Below, piece after piece: positions 8,788 to 16,476 of a stretch of DNA of 64,000 nt. Positions within the stretch are counted from its first letter, which is position 1. Each line of letters opens with the position of its first letter. This DNA is from Palsa-506 sp963836355 (GTDB lineage Bacteria > Actinomycetota > Actinomycetes > Streptosporangiales > Streptosporangiaceae), in NCBI GenBank assembly GCA_963836355.1, contig CAWIJO010000002.1, positions 620,001 through 684,000 on the forward strand, read 5' to 3'. A program made the translations under genes and the position numbers. The notes beneath the pieces were generated by a model that was given only the letters and a program-made list of their open reading frames with translations, made no database searches and was not told the origin of the DNA.

Positions 8788-9462
8788 TCAGGCCGGAATG
8801 AAGCGCCGCAGCTTTCCGGTCTCGGGATTGCGCGGCAGCGCCGGCACCGCATGAACGCACACGTCCGGATCGGGCAGCGCGGCCCGCTGCAGGGCCGAGC
8901 GCAGCCGGCCCCGGAGCGCGCCGAGGTCGGCCGGCCGGTCGCTCTGCACGGCGACAGCGATGCCGGATGGCGTCTGCCGGACCTGGTAGTCGCTGACCGC
9001 CGGGCTGGCCACCAGCACGGAGCGGAGTACCAGCGGATGGATGTCAGCATTCTCATAACGCAGGATCTCATCGGACCGTCCTTCGACGGTGACGCGCGGA
9101 TGTCCGTGCTCCGGAGCGTCGGGCCGGCGGATGCAGGAGTCGCCGAGCTCATACCTGATCAGTGGCTGGACGTGGTTGTAGAGGTTGGTGATCAGCACCT
9201 TGGCCGACTGGGCGCCGGGCGGCACTGGGCGGTTCTCGGAGTCGACGAACTCGGCGATGCAGCCATCGCCGGCCTGATCCTTGGCGCTGGCGAGCAGCGC
9301 GCGCAGCCGGCTGCGCTGGAAGGCGGCGACCTGCCCGGCGTCCCAGCCAAGGCGCCGCACATGGACAGGCATGTTCGCGAAGAGCTCGGCCTGGACGCGC
9401 TGGCGCAGGATAGCGAAATCTGAAGCCGGGTTGCGCTGAGTTGTTTCCCGCTCGGTCAGCAT
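8788..9462 (-). pseudogene. Phenylacetate-CoA ligase-like (PaaK/F390 synthetase-related) protein with internal deletion
   Basis: The frame encodes 224 residues where PaaK-like adenylate-forming enzymes have about 430-450. The N-terminal 60 residues (LGWDAGQVAAFQRSRLRALL) match the family start, and the rest is the family's C-terminal half (NLYNHVQPLIRYELGDS, then VTVEGRSDEIL and NPETGKLRRFIP). The junction falls after LLASAKD: the whole AMP-binding core, with the Ser/Gly-rich phosphate loop, is absent, yet the frame is kept. The ATG at 9462 has GGAGGA five bases upstream. It cannot adenylate a substrate as it stands. It follows the truncated TetR gene by 29 bp, so the pair was probably an operon. 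Confidence 0.75.
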
Positions 9463-9491
9463 TGCTCCTCCGTCTGCTCGCCCGGCTGCTG

Positions 9492-10019
9492 CTACCTCCG
9501 GGACTCCGCCTCGGTGACCGGGGTGATTTCGTGCGCGCATCCGGCAGCCGCCTGGGTGATGAAGCGTGCGAAGTACTGGCCAGGCAGGGCGCCGGGGTCC
9601 GCGATGCGTTCGAGCGCCGTGCCCGACCCGAGCGCGAGGGCGAGCTCGGCGATGACCCGGACCGGATATTGCGGTCGTGTGCCGGTCTTCTCGTGCAGGC
9701 GGCTGAACACCCCGACCAGCCGGTCAACGGTGTGGGCGTGCAGCTCGGCATAGCGCCGGTTCAGCTCAGGGACGCGCGCGGCATGGGCGCGGAACTCGAT
9801 GACGAGAAGCGTCCACTCCGGTTCTGCCTGCTGGATGCTGTCCGTCAGCTCCGCCTCGGCCCGGGCGAGCTGCCGTCCCTCCAGCGCGTCCGCCAGGCGG
9901 TCGTTCTGCTCGGCCCGCTCGTCGATCCGTGCCTCAAGCAGCGCGAGGAACAGGTCGGCCTTGCTTTCGAACTGCGAGTACACGACGCCCTTGGAGAAGC
10001 CGGCCTCCTCGGCGATCAT
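9492..10019 (-). pseudogene. TetR-family regulator lacking its N-terminal DNA-binding start
   Basis: The first in-frame start (ATG at 10019) reads MIAEEAGFSKGVVYSQF, which is helix 2-3 of a TetR helix-turn-helix. Upstream, the same frame still reads RGYAGATLD, as in intact TetR proteins, then loses similarity and meets a TAA, with no ATG, GTG or TTG between. Helix 1 and the N-terminal arm are therefore missing, replaced by the 5' region of the peroxiredoxin gene. The ligand-binding domain is otherwise full length (175 residues). It presumably once controlled the PaaK-like gene 29 bp downstream. Confidence 0.75.
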
Positions 10020-10106
10020 GTCCAGCGTGGCGCCTGCGTAACCGCGGGCCGGGCCGGAATGTGGGAGGGTTGGCGCGGGGGCGGCTTACGACCGAAGGAA
10101 CCGGCA

Positions 10107-10589
10107 TTGGCCAAGACGCCCGAGATAGGTACGATTGCCCCGGACTTCACGCTGCCCGGGGTGCTGCTGGCCGGCGGAACGGCGCAGCGAAGCGACTACA
10201 CCCTGTCGGCGCAGCGCGGCAAGCCGGTGGTGCTGGCCTTTTACCCCGGCGACAACACGTCGGTCTGCACCAGGCAGCTGTGCTCCTATACCTCGGGCCT
10301 GGACGCCTTCACCGGCCTCGGCGCGACCGTGTGGGGCATCAGCCCGCAGGATGTGCACAGCCACGAGGGGTTCGCCCGCAAGTACGATCTCGGCTTCCCG
10401 CTGCTCGCCGACGTCGGGCTGGCGGTGACCAGGCAGTACGGCATCAGCCTCGGCGGGGCCGGGCTGCGCAGGTCGGTCTTCATGATCGACCGCGACGGCA
10501 TAGTCCGCTGGAAGCACGTGACGCTGGTCGGGCTGACGTTCCCGAAGCCGGAGACCATCACCGCCCAGCTTTCGGCGCTGGCGAGCTAG
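10107..10589 (+). CDS. bcp: Bcp/PrxQ-type peroxiredoxin
   Basis: 160 residues from a TTG at 10107, with GAAGGAA six bases upstream; this start gives the normal MAKTPEIGTIAPDF beginning. The peroxidatic motif is TSVCTRQLC with Cys54 and a second Cys59, the CxxxxC spacing of atypical two-Cys Bcp proteins. Later strands include FPLLAD and RSVFMIDRDGIVRW, also standard. It reduces hydroperoxides using thioredoxin in the cytosol. The gene abuts the truncated tetR 5' end on the other strand. Confidence 0.9.
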   Translation: MAKTPEIGTIAPDFTLPGVLLAGGTAQRSDYTLSAQRGKPVVLAFYPGDNTSVCTRQLCSYTSGLDAFTGLGATVWGISPQDVHSHEGFARKYDLGFPLLADVGLAVTRQYGISLGGAGLRRSVFMIDRDGIVRWKHVTLVGLTFPKPETITAQLSALAS

Positions 10590-10655
10590 CGCCGGCCAGG
10601 CGGCGGCCCGGCCGGGCGCGAACCTGGCCCGGCAGTGTTCTGGCAGGATCGCGGC

Positions 10656-11642
10656 ATGAGGATCCTGATGATGGGCGGCACCGCGTTCGTTGGCCGGCAT
10701 ATCGCCCAGGCGGCCATCGATGCCGGGCACGACATCACGCTGTATCATCGCGGCCGGACCGGCGCCAGCCTCTTCCCCGGCGCTACCCACGTGCTCGGCG
10801 ACCGGAACAGCGAACAAGACCTGGCGGCGCTGGCCGTCCGCCAGTGGGACACCACCGTCGACGTCAACGCCTACCTGCCGGGGCAGGTCAGGTCGCTGGC
10901 CCGGGTACTGGACGGCCGGGGCGGTCACCAGCTCTTCATCTCGACCGCGTCGGTCTACCGGACGCCGGTCGCGGCCGGATTCGGCGAGGACGCGCCGCTG
11001 CACGATCCGGTCGACGCGGAGTTCACCATGGCGGCCTACGGCGGCCTCAAGGTGGCCTGCGAGCAGGCCATCATGGCGTTGCACGGGCCGGGCAGCACGG
11101 TAATCCGGCCGACCTACGTGATCGGCCCGCACGACTACAGCGGCAGGTTCGCCTGGTGGGTGAACCGGATCGCCCGCGGCGGCCAGGTGCTGGCGCCGGG
11201 CGACGCGGAAGACCCGATCCAGGTGATCGACGCCCGCGACCAGGCCAGCTGGACGGTGTCGCTGCTGGAGCGCTCGGTAGCCGGGACGTTCCACGCGGTC
11301 AGCCCGCCGCCGCCGTTCGGGTTCGGCCAGCTGCTGGAGGCGATAGCAGCCCGGGTGGCGCCGCCGGGAACCAGCCTGACCTGGGTCGGCAAGGACTACC
11401 TGCTGGCCGCCGGGCTGGACGACGCTGCCCTGCCGATGTGGCCCGGCGGGGACACCGAGAGCGACATCAACGCGGCCGACCCGGCCGCCGCGCTGGCCGC
11501 CGGGCTCGCGCCGCGGCCGCTCAGCCAGAGCATCGACGAGATCCGCGAGTACGAGCTGGGCTCCCCCGCCGCGCCCCCGGACGGAGTGGGCCTGACCCCG
11601 GAGCGCGAGGCCGGGCTGCTGGCCGGCTGGGCCAGCCGCTAG
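10656..11642 (+). CDS. NAD-dependent epimerase/dehydratase family protein (extended-SDR type)
   Basis: About 328 residues from the ATG at 10656 (an in-frame start 21 bases earlier would add seven residues). A Rossmann motif MRILMMGGTAFVGRHIA (GGTxFxG) opens the protein, as in the atypical SDR group related to isoflavone-reductase and reductases of reaction-center assembly. STASVY and a YGGLK carry the Ser-Tyr-Lys catalytic set. The later part has the usual substrate-lobe pattern PTYVIGPHDYSGRF. Substrate unknown. It is convergent with the YceI gene; a GC hairpin lies between them. Confidence 0.8.
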   Translation: MRILMMGGTAFVGRHIAQAAIDAGHDITLYHRGRTGASLFPGATHVLGDRNSEQDLAALAVRQWDTTVDVNAYLPGQVRSLARVLDGRGGHQLFISTASVYRTPVAAGFGEDAPLHDPVDAEFTMAAYGGLKVACEQAIMALHGPGSTVIRPTYVIGPHDYSGRFAWWVNRIARGGQVLAPGDAEDPIQVIDARDQASWTVSLLERSVAGTFHAVSPPPPFGFGQLLEAIAARVAPPGTSLTWVGKDYLLAAGLDDAALPMWPGGDTESDINAADPAAALAAGLAPRPLSQSIDEIREYELGSPAAPPDGVGLTPEREAGLLAGWASR

Positions 11643-11650
11643 CAGCCGAA

Positions 11651-11690
11651 GGCCCGGCCGCCGGGCATGTCTGCCGCCGCGGCCGGGGCC
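11651..11690. terminator. GC-rich hairpin between convergent genes
   Basis: GGCCCGGCCGC at 11651-11661 pairs with GCGGCCGGGGCC at 11679-11690 with one bulged base. It sits between the stop of the epimerase gene and the stop of the YceI gene and could terminate both. No U-tract is present, as is common in actinomycetes. Confidence 0.45.
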
Positions 11691-11703
11691 CTGGCCAGTG
11701 CGG

Positions 11704-12267
11704 TCAGGCCTCGAGGACTGCCTCGATCTCGAGCTGCAGGCTGATCTTGTCGGCCACCACGGCGCCGCCGTTCTGCATCGGGGCGCTGAAGTTGACGTTG
11801 AAGTCACGCCGGTTGATCTCCCCGGTCGCGGTGAACCCGGCGCGGGTCCCGCCGAACGGGTCCGGCCCGAAGCCGTTCAGCTCCAGCTTCAGCGGCACGC
11901 TCCTGGTGACGCCCTTCAGCGTCAGCTCGCCGTCGAGCACGTAGCCGCCGCCTGCCTCGCGGACGCCGGTCGAGCGGTACGTCATCGTCGGGTAGGTCTC
12001 GACCTCGAAGAAGTCAGCCGACCGGATATGCGCGTCACGCTGCTCGTTGCCGGTGATGATCGAGGCCAGGTCGATCTCGGCGGTCACCGAGGAACCCAGC
12101 GGATCCGCGCCGGTGACGATCTGGCCGGAGAAGGTGTTGAACCTGCCGCGGACCTTGCTGACCATCATGTGCCGGACGGCGAAGCCGACCTCGGAGTGCA
12201 CCGGGTCGATCTGCCAGGTGCCGGCGACGTAGCCGGGAACGCGGGTCTGGGTAGTCGCAGTGGTCAT
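11704..12267 (-). CDS. YceI family polyisoprenoid-binding protein
   Basis: 187 residues. The lipocalin-like YceI fold is plain: GTWQIDPVHSEVGFAVRHMM, then VRGRFNTFSG, AEIDLASI, HIRSADFFEVETYPTMTY and the closing strands. No signal peptide, as in the cytosolic actinomycete members. YceI proteins hold an isoprenoid or amide-lipid chain in the barrel. The ATG at 12267, preceded by GGGAG, is preferred over an upstream in-frame ATG. It is divergent from a MarR gene, a widespread pairing, and the 115-bp gap holds two copies of AACGCTCAA likely bound by that regulator. Confidence 0.9.
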   Translation of the reverse strand: MTTATTQTRVPGYVAGTWQIDPVHSEVGFAVRHMMVSKVRGRFNTFSGQIVTGADPLGSSVTAEIDLASIITGNEQRDAHIRSADFFEVETYPTMTYRSTGVREAGGGYVLDGELTLKGVTRSVPLKLELNGFGPDPFGGTRAGFTATGEINRRDFNVNFSAPMQNGGAVVADKISLQLEIEAVLEA

Positions 12268-12302
12268 CGCATGCTCCCGATTGCTAGTGGGTACAAGTTT
12301 TG

Positions 12303-12352
12303 TTGAACGCTCAAGTTCTATCATGCCCGGCCGCTGATTGTCAAACGCTCAA
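12303..12352. promoter_or_regulatory. Probable MarR operator between the YceI and marR genes
   Basis: TTGAACGCTCAA at 12303-12314 is a near-perfect palindrome of the type bound by MarR proteins, and its core AACGCTCAA recurs at 12344-12352, 38 bp on. Both lie between the divergent starts. This fits autoregulation of marR and control of the YceI gene. It is seen by eye and not tested. Confidence 0.65.
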
Positions 12353-12382
12353 CTATTATTGGCCTCCGGGTATCCTGGTGAC

Positions 12383-12937
12383 GTGAGCACGTCCGAGACC
12401 CGGTGGCTGACCGCCAGCGAGCAGCAGGCCTGGCGGGCGTTCGCGACCGCCTGCCAGACCCTGTTCACCGCGGTCGAGGCGCAGCTGCAGCACGGCGCCG
12501 GCTTCCCGCACGGTTACTACGAGATCCTGGTGCGGCTGTCCGAGGCGCCCGGCCGGGCGCTGCGGATGAGCCAGCTCGCCGAGGCCTCGACATCGAGCAA
12601 GAGCAGGCTGTCGCACGCCGTCGCCCGGCTGGAGGAACGCGGCTGGATCCAGCGGGTGGACTGCCCCACCGACCGCCGCGGCCAGGTGGCGCAGCTCACC
12701 GACGCGGGATTCGCCGCGCTCGCCGAGGCCGCGCCCGGGCACGTCAGCCAGGTACGCCGGTCGCTGATCGACCTGCTCACCCCCGAGCAGCTAGCCCAGC
12801 TGCGGGAGATCAGCGAGACGATCATCGCCGCCGCGGACCGGCCGGTCGGGCCGGCTGCCGGTATCCTGGACTGCGACGCGCAGACGGAGCCGAGTAGCCC
12901 GGGATCACGCGAGCCGGAGAGAGCCGCCAGCAGCTGA
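12383..12937 (+). CDS. MarR-family transcriptional regulator
   Basis: 184 residues from the GTG at 12383. The winged helix is complete: LRMSQLAEASTSSKSRLSHA is the recognition region and VDCPTDRRGQVAQLTDAG the wing with the DxRG motif. The in-frame TTG at 12338 is discounted because it lies in the operator. The C-terminal 30 residues are a polar Ser/Glu-rich tail. It probably represses itself and the divergent YceI gene by binding the repeated AACGCTCAA sites; the effector is not known. Confidence 0.87.
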   Translation: MSTSETRWLTASEQQAWRAFATACQTLFTAVEAQLQHGAGFPHGYYEILVRLSEAPGRALRMSQLAEASTSSKSRLSHAVARLEERGWIQRVDCPTDRRGQVAQLTDAGFAALAEAAPGHVSQVRRSLIDLLTPEQLAQLREISETIIAAADRPVGPAAGILDCDAQTEPSSPGSREPERAASS

Positions 12938-13157
12938 GAAGGCGGCCTCGCGGGCCCGTGGCGAAGACCCTCCCGAGTGCGGGGAGGAACGGCGGCCGGC
13001 CCACCCGGTCACCAAATGCCCCGCCGGCCTGCCCCCGTCACCGGGCCCGAACGAGGCCGCGGCCGGCCAGCAGCAGGCTGCGGCGAAAGTGCGGTGGCAC
13101 CGCGAGTTCCCTTCTCGCCCGCACTCCCAAGGGGTCGCGCACTTTCGAGGAGTGTTG
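12921..13157 (+). promoter_or_regulatory. T-box riboswitch leader, probable tRNA-Asn or tRNA-Asp type
   Basis: The T-box signature GGTGGCACCGCG is at 13093-13104. It sits in a canonical antiterminator/antisequestrator: AGTGCG (13088-13093) pairs with CGCACT (13120-13125), a bulge GTGGCACC follows, and GCGAG (13102-13106) pairs with CTCGC (13114-13118). In the alternative state CGAAAGTGCG pairs perfectly with CGCACTTTCG just before the GAGGAG ribosome site, so control is probably translational as in other actinomycete T-boxes. The acceptor-pairing TGGC requires a G discriminator, as in tRNA-Asp and tRNA-Asn. Upstream, CCTCCC/GGGAGG (12969-12987) caps a Stem I-like fold with AAC (12988-12990, Asn) in the 3' loop as candidate specifier; GAC at 12966-12968 is the alternative. 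Confidence 0.75.
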
Positions 13158-13660
13158 ATGATCTCGCGAACGCTCGCAGCTGACCTGCCGGCCAAGGCAG
13201 GCCAGCACGCCACGATCGCCGGCTGGCTGCACCGCAAGCGCCAGCTCAAGTCGATCACCTTCCTGATCGTCCGGGACCGGTCCGGCCTCGCCCAGGCCGT
13301 GCTGACCGGCCCGGCCGCGATCGAGGCAGCCGCCGCGCTGCCGGAGGAGACCGTGATCGGTGTCGAGGGCATGGTCACGGCCAGCCCGCAGGCGCCCGGC
13401 GGGGCCGAGCTGACCGGGCCGGTGATCACGGCGCTGTCCGGCCCGGCCGCGGCGCCGCCGTTCGACTTGTACCGGCCGGCCGTGACCGCGTCGCTGCCGG
13501 CCATCCTCGACGGCGCGCCGACCACGCTGCGGCATCCGCGGCTGCGGGCGCCGTTCGAGATCTCCGCGGCCAGCGCTGCGGGTTTCCGCGCCGCGCTCGG
13601 GACGCTCGGGTTCACCGAGATACACACGCCCAAGATCGTCGAGTCGGCCGGCACGGCTGA
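13158..13660 (+). pseudogene. Archaeal-type (non-discriminating class) aspartyl-tRNA synthetase, 3'-truncated
   Basis: From the ATG at 13158 about 165 residues match the N-terminus of archaeal-type AspRS: the OB-fold anticodon domain (IAGWLHRKRQLKSITFLIVR, then DRSGLAQAVL), the linker with TLRHPRLRAPFEI and the motif 1 beginning GFTEIHTPKIVES. There similarity stops; a full enzyme would be about 425 residues, so motifs 2 and 3 and the active site are lost. The frame runs on without a stop into unrelated sequence and then into the small gene at 13818. The T-box leader upstream is intact in sequence. The remnant might still bind tRNA but cannot charge it. Confidence 0.75.
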
Positions 13661-13817
13661 CCGGCGCGGCCAATATCCGGTCGGCCACCTTGTTCCCGCG
13701 AGATCTGCACCGGCTCAGCCCGTAAGCGGCCGGTGTCGCCGGCCCGCTTGCGGCCAGTGCCCAGTGCCCGCGGGCGGCGGGGCGCGGCGATCCCGCTGGC
13801 CCGGTAGGGTTCATCGC

Positions 13818-14093
13818 ATGACCGACGCCGCCGACCTTGACGCGCTCCCCTCCCGCGAGCTGCACGACCGCGCGGTGCGCCGGGCGCTGCATCACCTGGA
13901 CGCCGGGTTCCTGTGGGAACTGCTGCGGGCCATCCCGGCGGGCGAGGCCGCCGCGGGGCACCCGGACAACGCCGCCGCCGACTCGGTGAAGCTGTCGGCG
14001 CTGATCTCGGACGTGATTGACTCCGGTGCAGGCGACGTCGCCGACGCGATGCGCCCGCTCTACCTGGATTACCTGAAGAAGCAGGGCGGCTGA
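13818..14093 (+). CDS. Conserved hypothetical protein
   Basis: 91 residues, start at the ATG 13818. The pattern SRELHDRAVRRALHHLDAGF, then LLRAIPAGEAAAG and LYLDYLKKQ, recalls a small helical protein found widely in actinomycetes; no catalytic motif is visible and no function is known to me. It is in frame with the upstream AspRS remnant through an unbroken reading frame, but the conserved start and the composition change argue that it is its own gene. Confidence 0.7.
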   Translation: MTDAADLDALPSRELHDRAVRRALHHLDAGFLWELLRAIPAGEAAAGHPDNAAADSVKLSALISDVIDSGAGDVADAMRPLYLDYLKKQGG

Positions 14094-14136
14094 CGAACCG
14101 CGGCCGGGCCGGGCGGCGGCTGTCGAGCCGGGCGCG

Positions 14137-15108
14137 CTAGGCCAGGTCGATGACTACCTTGCCGACTGCCCCGGCCTCGACCGCGTCCTGCGCAGCGACG
14201 ACCTCGTCCAGCGCGAACCTGGTGACCGGCAGCTCGGTGAGCGCGCCGTCGGCCAGCGCGCTGGTGATGTCGCATGCGGCCTGGTCGAGGGCGGCGGGCG
14301 GCACACCGTACAGCAGCACGAACCGCAGCGTCAGGTTGGCCGTCATGCAGGCCCGGACGGGCAGCGCCGGCTCAGCGGGCTCCGCGGCGTAGGTCACGAT
14401 ACTCGCGTGCGGCCTGGTCACGGCCAGATCCAGCGCCAGGTTGGCGCCAAGCGCCAGCTCGACGACCCGGTCGACCGGCGGTCCGAGCGCGCGGATCTGG
14501 TCGGCGGCGTCCGCGTCCCGGTAGTTGATGACGTGGTCCGGGCCGGCCTTCGCGGCGAGTTCGGCCTTCTGCGGGCCGCTGACCGTAGTGATCACCCGGG
14601 CGCCCGCGTGCTTGGCCAGCTGGATGGCGAAATGGCCGACCGCGCCGGCGCCGCCGGCCACCAGGACCGTCCGGCCGTCTAGTGGGCCGTCGGCGAACAG
14701 GCAGCGGTGCGCCGTCATGGCCGGCACGCCGATGCTCGCGCCGAGCTCAGCCGAGCTGCCGTCGGGCAGCCGGGCCGCCTGCCGCTCCGGTACGACGGAC
14801 CACTCGGCGGCTGTCCCCCAGCGGCTGCCGGACGCGGCTAGCCAGAGCCACACGCGCTCGCCCTCGCGGCTGGGGTCGACGCCCTCGCCTACCTTGTCGA
14901 TCACGCCGGCGCCATCATGGTGCGGGACCTGGAACCCGTCGATCGGCCTCGGCGTCGCGCCGGCCCTGGACTTCCAGTCGGTCGGGTTGACACCGGATAC
15001 CTGCACCTTCACCCGGACCTCGCCTGGTCCCGGCTCGGGCCGCTCGATCTCCTCGACGCGCAGCACGTCGGCTGCCGGGCCGTAGCGGTCGTAGCGGGCG
15101 GCTCTCAT
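14137..15108 (-). CDS. NADPH:quinone oxidoreductase-like zinc-independent MDR protein
   Basis: 323 residues of medium-chain reductase. The GroES-like lobe carries PGPGEVRVKVQVSGVNPTDW and the Rossmann lobe VLVAGGAGAVGHFAIQLAKH (AxxGxVG), with no zinc-site cysteines, as in quinone reductases (QOR). A later VINYRDAD matches family NADP-site sequence. The start overlaps the aldo/keto reductase stop by 4 bp (ATGA), so the two form an operon and are coupled. Both reduce carbonyls or quinones with NADPH, suggesting detoxification, but substrates are unknown. Confidence 0.88.
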   Translation of the reverse strand: MRAARYDRYGPAADVLRVEEIERPEPGPGEVRVKVQVSGVNPTDWKSRAGATPRPIDGFQVPHHDGAGVIDKVGEGVDPSREGERVWLWLAASGSRWGTAAEWSVVPERQAARLPDGSSAELGASIGVPAMTAHRCLFADGPLDGRTVLVAGGAGAVGHFAIQLAKHAGARVITTVSGPQKAELAAKAGPDHVINYRDADAADQIRALGPPVDRVVELALGANLALDLAVTRPHASIVTYAAEPAEPALPVRACMTANLTLRFVLLYGVPPAALDQAACDITSALADGALTELPVTRFALDEVVAAQDAVEAGAVGKVVIDLA

Positions 15109-16109
15109 ATTCTCGCCTCCGTAGTTCCCGGCGTGCGTCCGTCATGCTGATCATTCACCATCCAGCCGGGCGGCGGCACGATGGCGTCGATCTCCGCCAG
15201 ATGGCCGGCCGACGGGATCCAGTCAGCAGCCGCGGCATTCGCCTTGACCTGCTCGGCCGACATCGCGCCCGCGATCACCGACGTGCACCCTGGCTGCGCG
15301 GCCAGCGCGCCTACCGCTACCTCGAGCAACGTGGCGCCGCGGGACTCTGCCCACTCGATCAGCGCCTCCACCCGGCTGACCTTCTGCTCGGTCACGTACT
15401 CTGGCCGGCCGGCCAGCCTGGAGCCTGCCGGCGCGCCCTGGCCGCGCCGGATCTTGCCGGTCAGCAGGCCGTTGGCGAGCGGGAAGTAGGGCAGCACGCC
15501 GAGGCCGAAATGCCGGGCGGCCGGCACGACCTCGGCCTCCGCGGCACGTGCCAGCAGCGACCAGTGGTTCTGCGCGGAGATGAACGCGGTCGTGCCCAGC
15601 TCCCTGGCGAGGCCCGCGGCCTCGGCGAGCTGCCAGCCGGAGAAGTTGGAGTGCCCGATGTAGCGGACCATTCCGGCCGCGACCAGCTCCCCGAGCGCGG
15701 CCAGGGTTTCCCCGATGGGCGTTACCGGGTCCGGGGTATGCAGCTGGTAGAGGTCAATGTAATCGGTCCGGAGGCGGCGCAGCGAATGCTCGACCGCGCG
15801 GCGGATGTAGCCTCGGCCGCCCTTGCCGCCGGCTGCCGGCCCGTAGCCCAGGTCAGCGCCCTGGTGGCCGAACTTGGTGGCCAGCACTACCTGATCGCGG
15901 CGCCCGGCCAGGACCTCGCCGAGGATTTCCTCGGATCGGCCGTTGCCGCCGTACATGTCCGCCGTGTCGAGCAGCGTGATACCGGCCTCGATGGCCGCAT
16001 CGACGACCGGTCGGGCCGCCTCGGCGTCCAGCCTGCGGCCGAAGTTGTTGCAGCCGAGCCCCGCCACGGAAACGAGAAGCCCTGAGTCGCCCAGTGACCG
16101 GTAGCGCAT
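15105..16109 (-). CDS. Aldo/keto reductase
   Basis: 334 residues from the ATG at 16109, chosen for its MRYRSLGDSGLLVSVAGLG beginning. The AKR (beta/alpha)8 barrel is shown by ITLLDTADMYGGNGRSEEIL (catalytic Asp, Tyr), VVLATKFG (Lys) and QLHTPDPVTP (His), and the C-terminal NADP-binding part GAMSAEQVKANAAA. It is upstream of and coupled to the quinone reductase gene. It resembles the YghZ/general stress AKRs; the substrate is unknown. The 368 bp upstream contain a GC-rich repeat and the promoter region of the divergent XRE gene. Confidence 0.9.
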   Translation of the reverse strand: MRYRSLGDSGLLVSVAGLGCNNFGRRLDAEAARPVVDAAIEAGITLLDTADMYGGNGRSEEILGEVLAGRRDQVVLATKFGHQGADLGYGPAAGGKGGRGYIRRAVEHSLRRLRTDYIDLYQLHTPDPVTPIGETLAALGELVAAGMVRYIGHSNFSGWQLAEAAGLARELGTTAFISAQNHWSLLARAAEAEVVPAARHFGLGVLPYFPLANGLLTGKIRRGQGAPAGSRLAGRPEYVTEQKVSRVEALIEWAESRGATLLEVAVGALAAQPGCTSVIAGAMSAEQVKANAAAADWIPSAGHLAEIDAIVPPPGWMVNDQHDGRTPGTTEARI

Positions 16110-16476
16110 TGCCCTGCCTTCGCCGGTTCCGATCCTGCCAGGCCCTGATCGTATCGGGGCCTGGCGGCGGGAAACTACGCTGACCGGCGGCCGGCGGCCC
16201 GGCGGCCGGCGGGCCGCCATCGCGGCGCAGGCCGGGCCGGGCCGGGCCTGGCCTGGCCTGGCCTGCCAAGATCCCAAAACGTTTGCAAGTCTAGGGTCTA
16301 GCCTGAAATCGCATATGCGATATCATGAAGTGAGCAACAGGGTCGAACATGTCCATTACGCAATTGCTTCTGATATCCGTATGAAAGGCGCAGGTAAGCT
16401 CGTTTCCACAGTGCGGTTGTTCGTGGCCTGGCACGCTGATGACGTGCGCGGTGCCGCTGAGGAGGGAGCGCGAGTC
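16110..16476. other. 367-bp divergent intergenic region
   Basis: No gene is supported here. It contains a GC-rich short-repeat run (16236-16266, repeated GGCCGG then GGCCT units) and, further on, an AT-richer stretch from 16270 that holds the palindromic motif shared with the second XRE gene. A start codon in frame with the XRE gene exists at 16315 but lies inside that palindrome region and gives an atypical N-terminus. Confidence 0.7.
16305..16326 (+). promoter_or_regulatory. Palindromic motif upstream of XRE gene 1 (shared with XRE gene 2)
   Basis: A 22-bp motif of form GAAATCGCATATGCGATATC followed by AT lies 150 bp before the XRE start. Its centre TCGCATATGCGA is a perfect 12-bp palindrome. 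19 of 22 bases recur in the same orientation upstream of the second XRE gene (18883-18904 on the other strand). This looks like an operator or a conserved regulatory site of the module; the bound protein is not known. Confidence 0.65.

Noticed and set aside
12338..12382. TTG start for MarR at 12338
   Set aside because: It would place the operator repeat inside the coding region; GTG at 12383 begins the conserved part.
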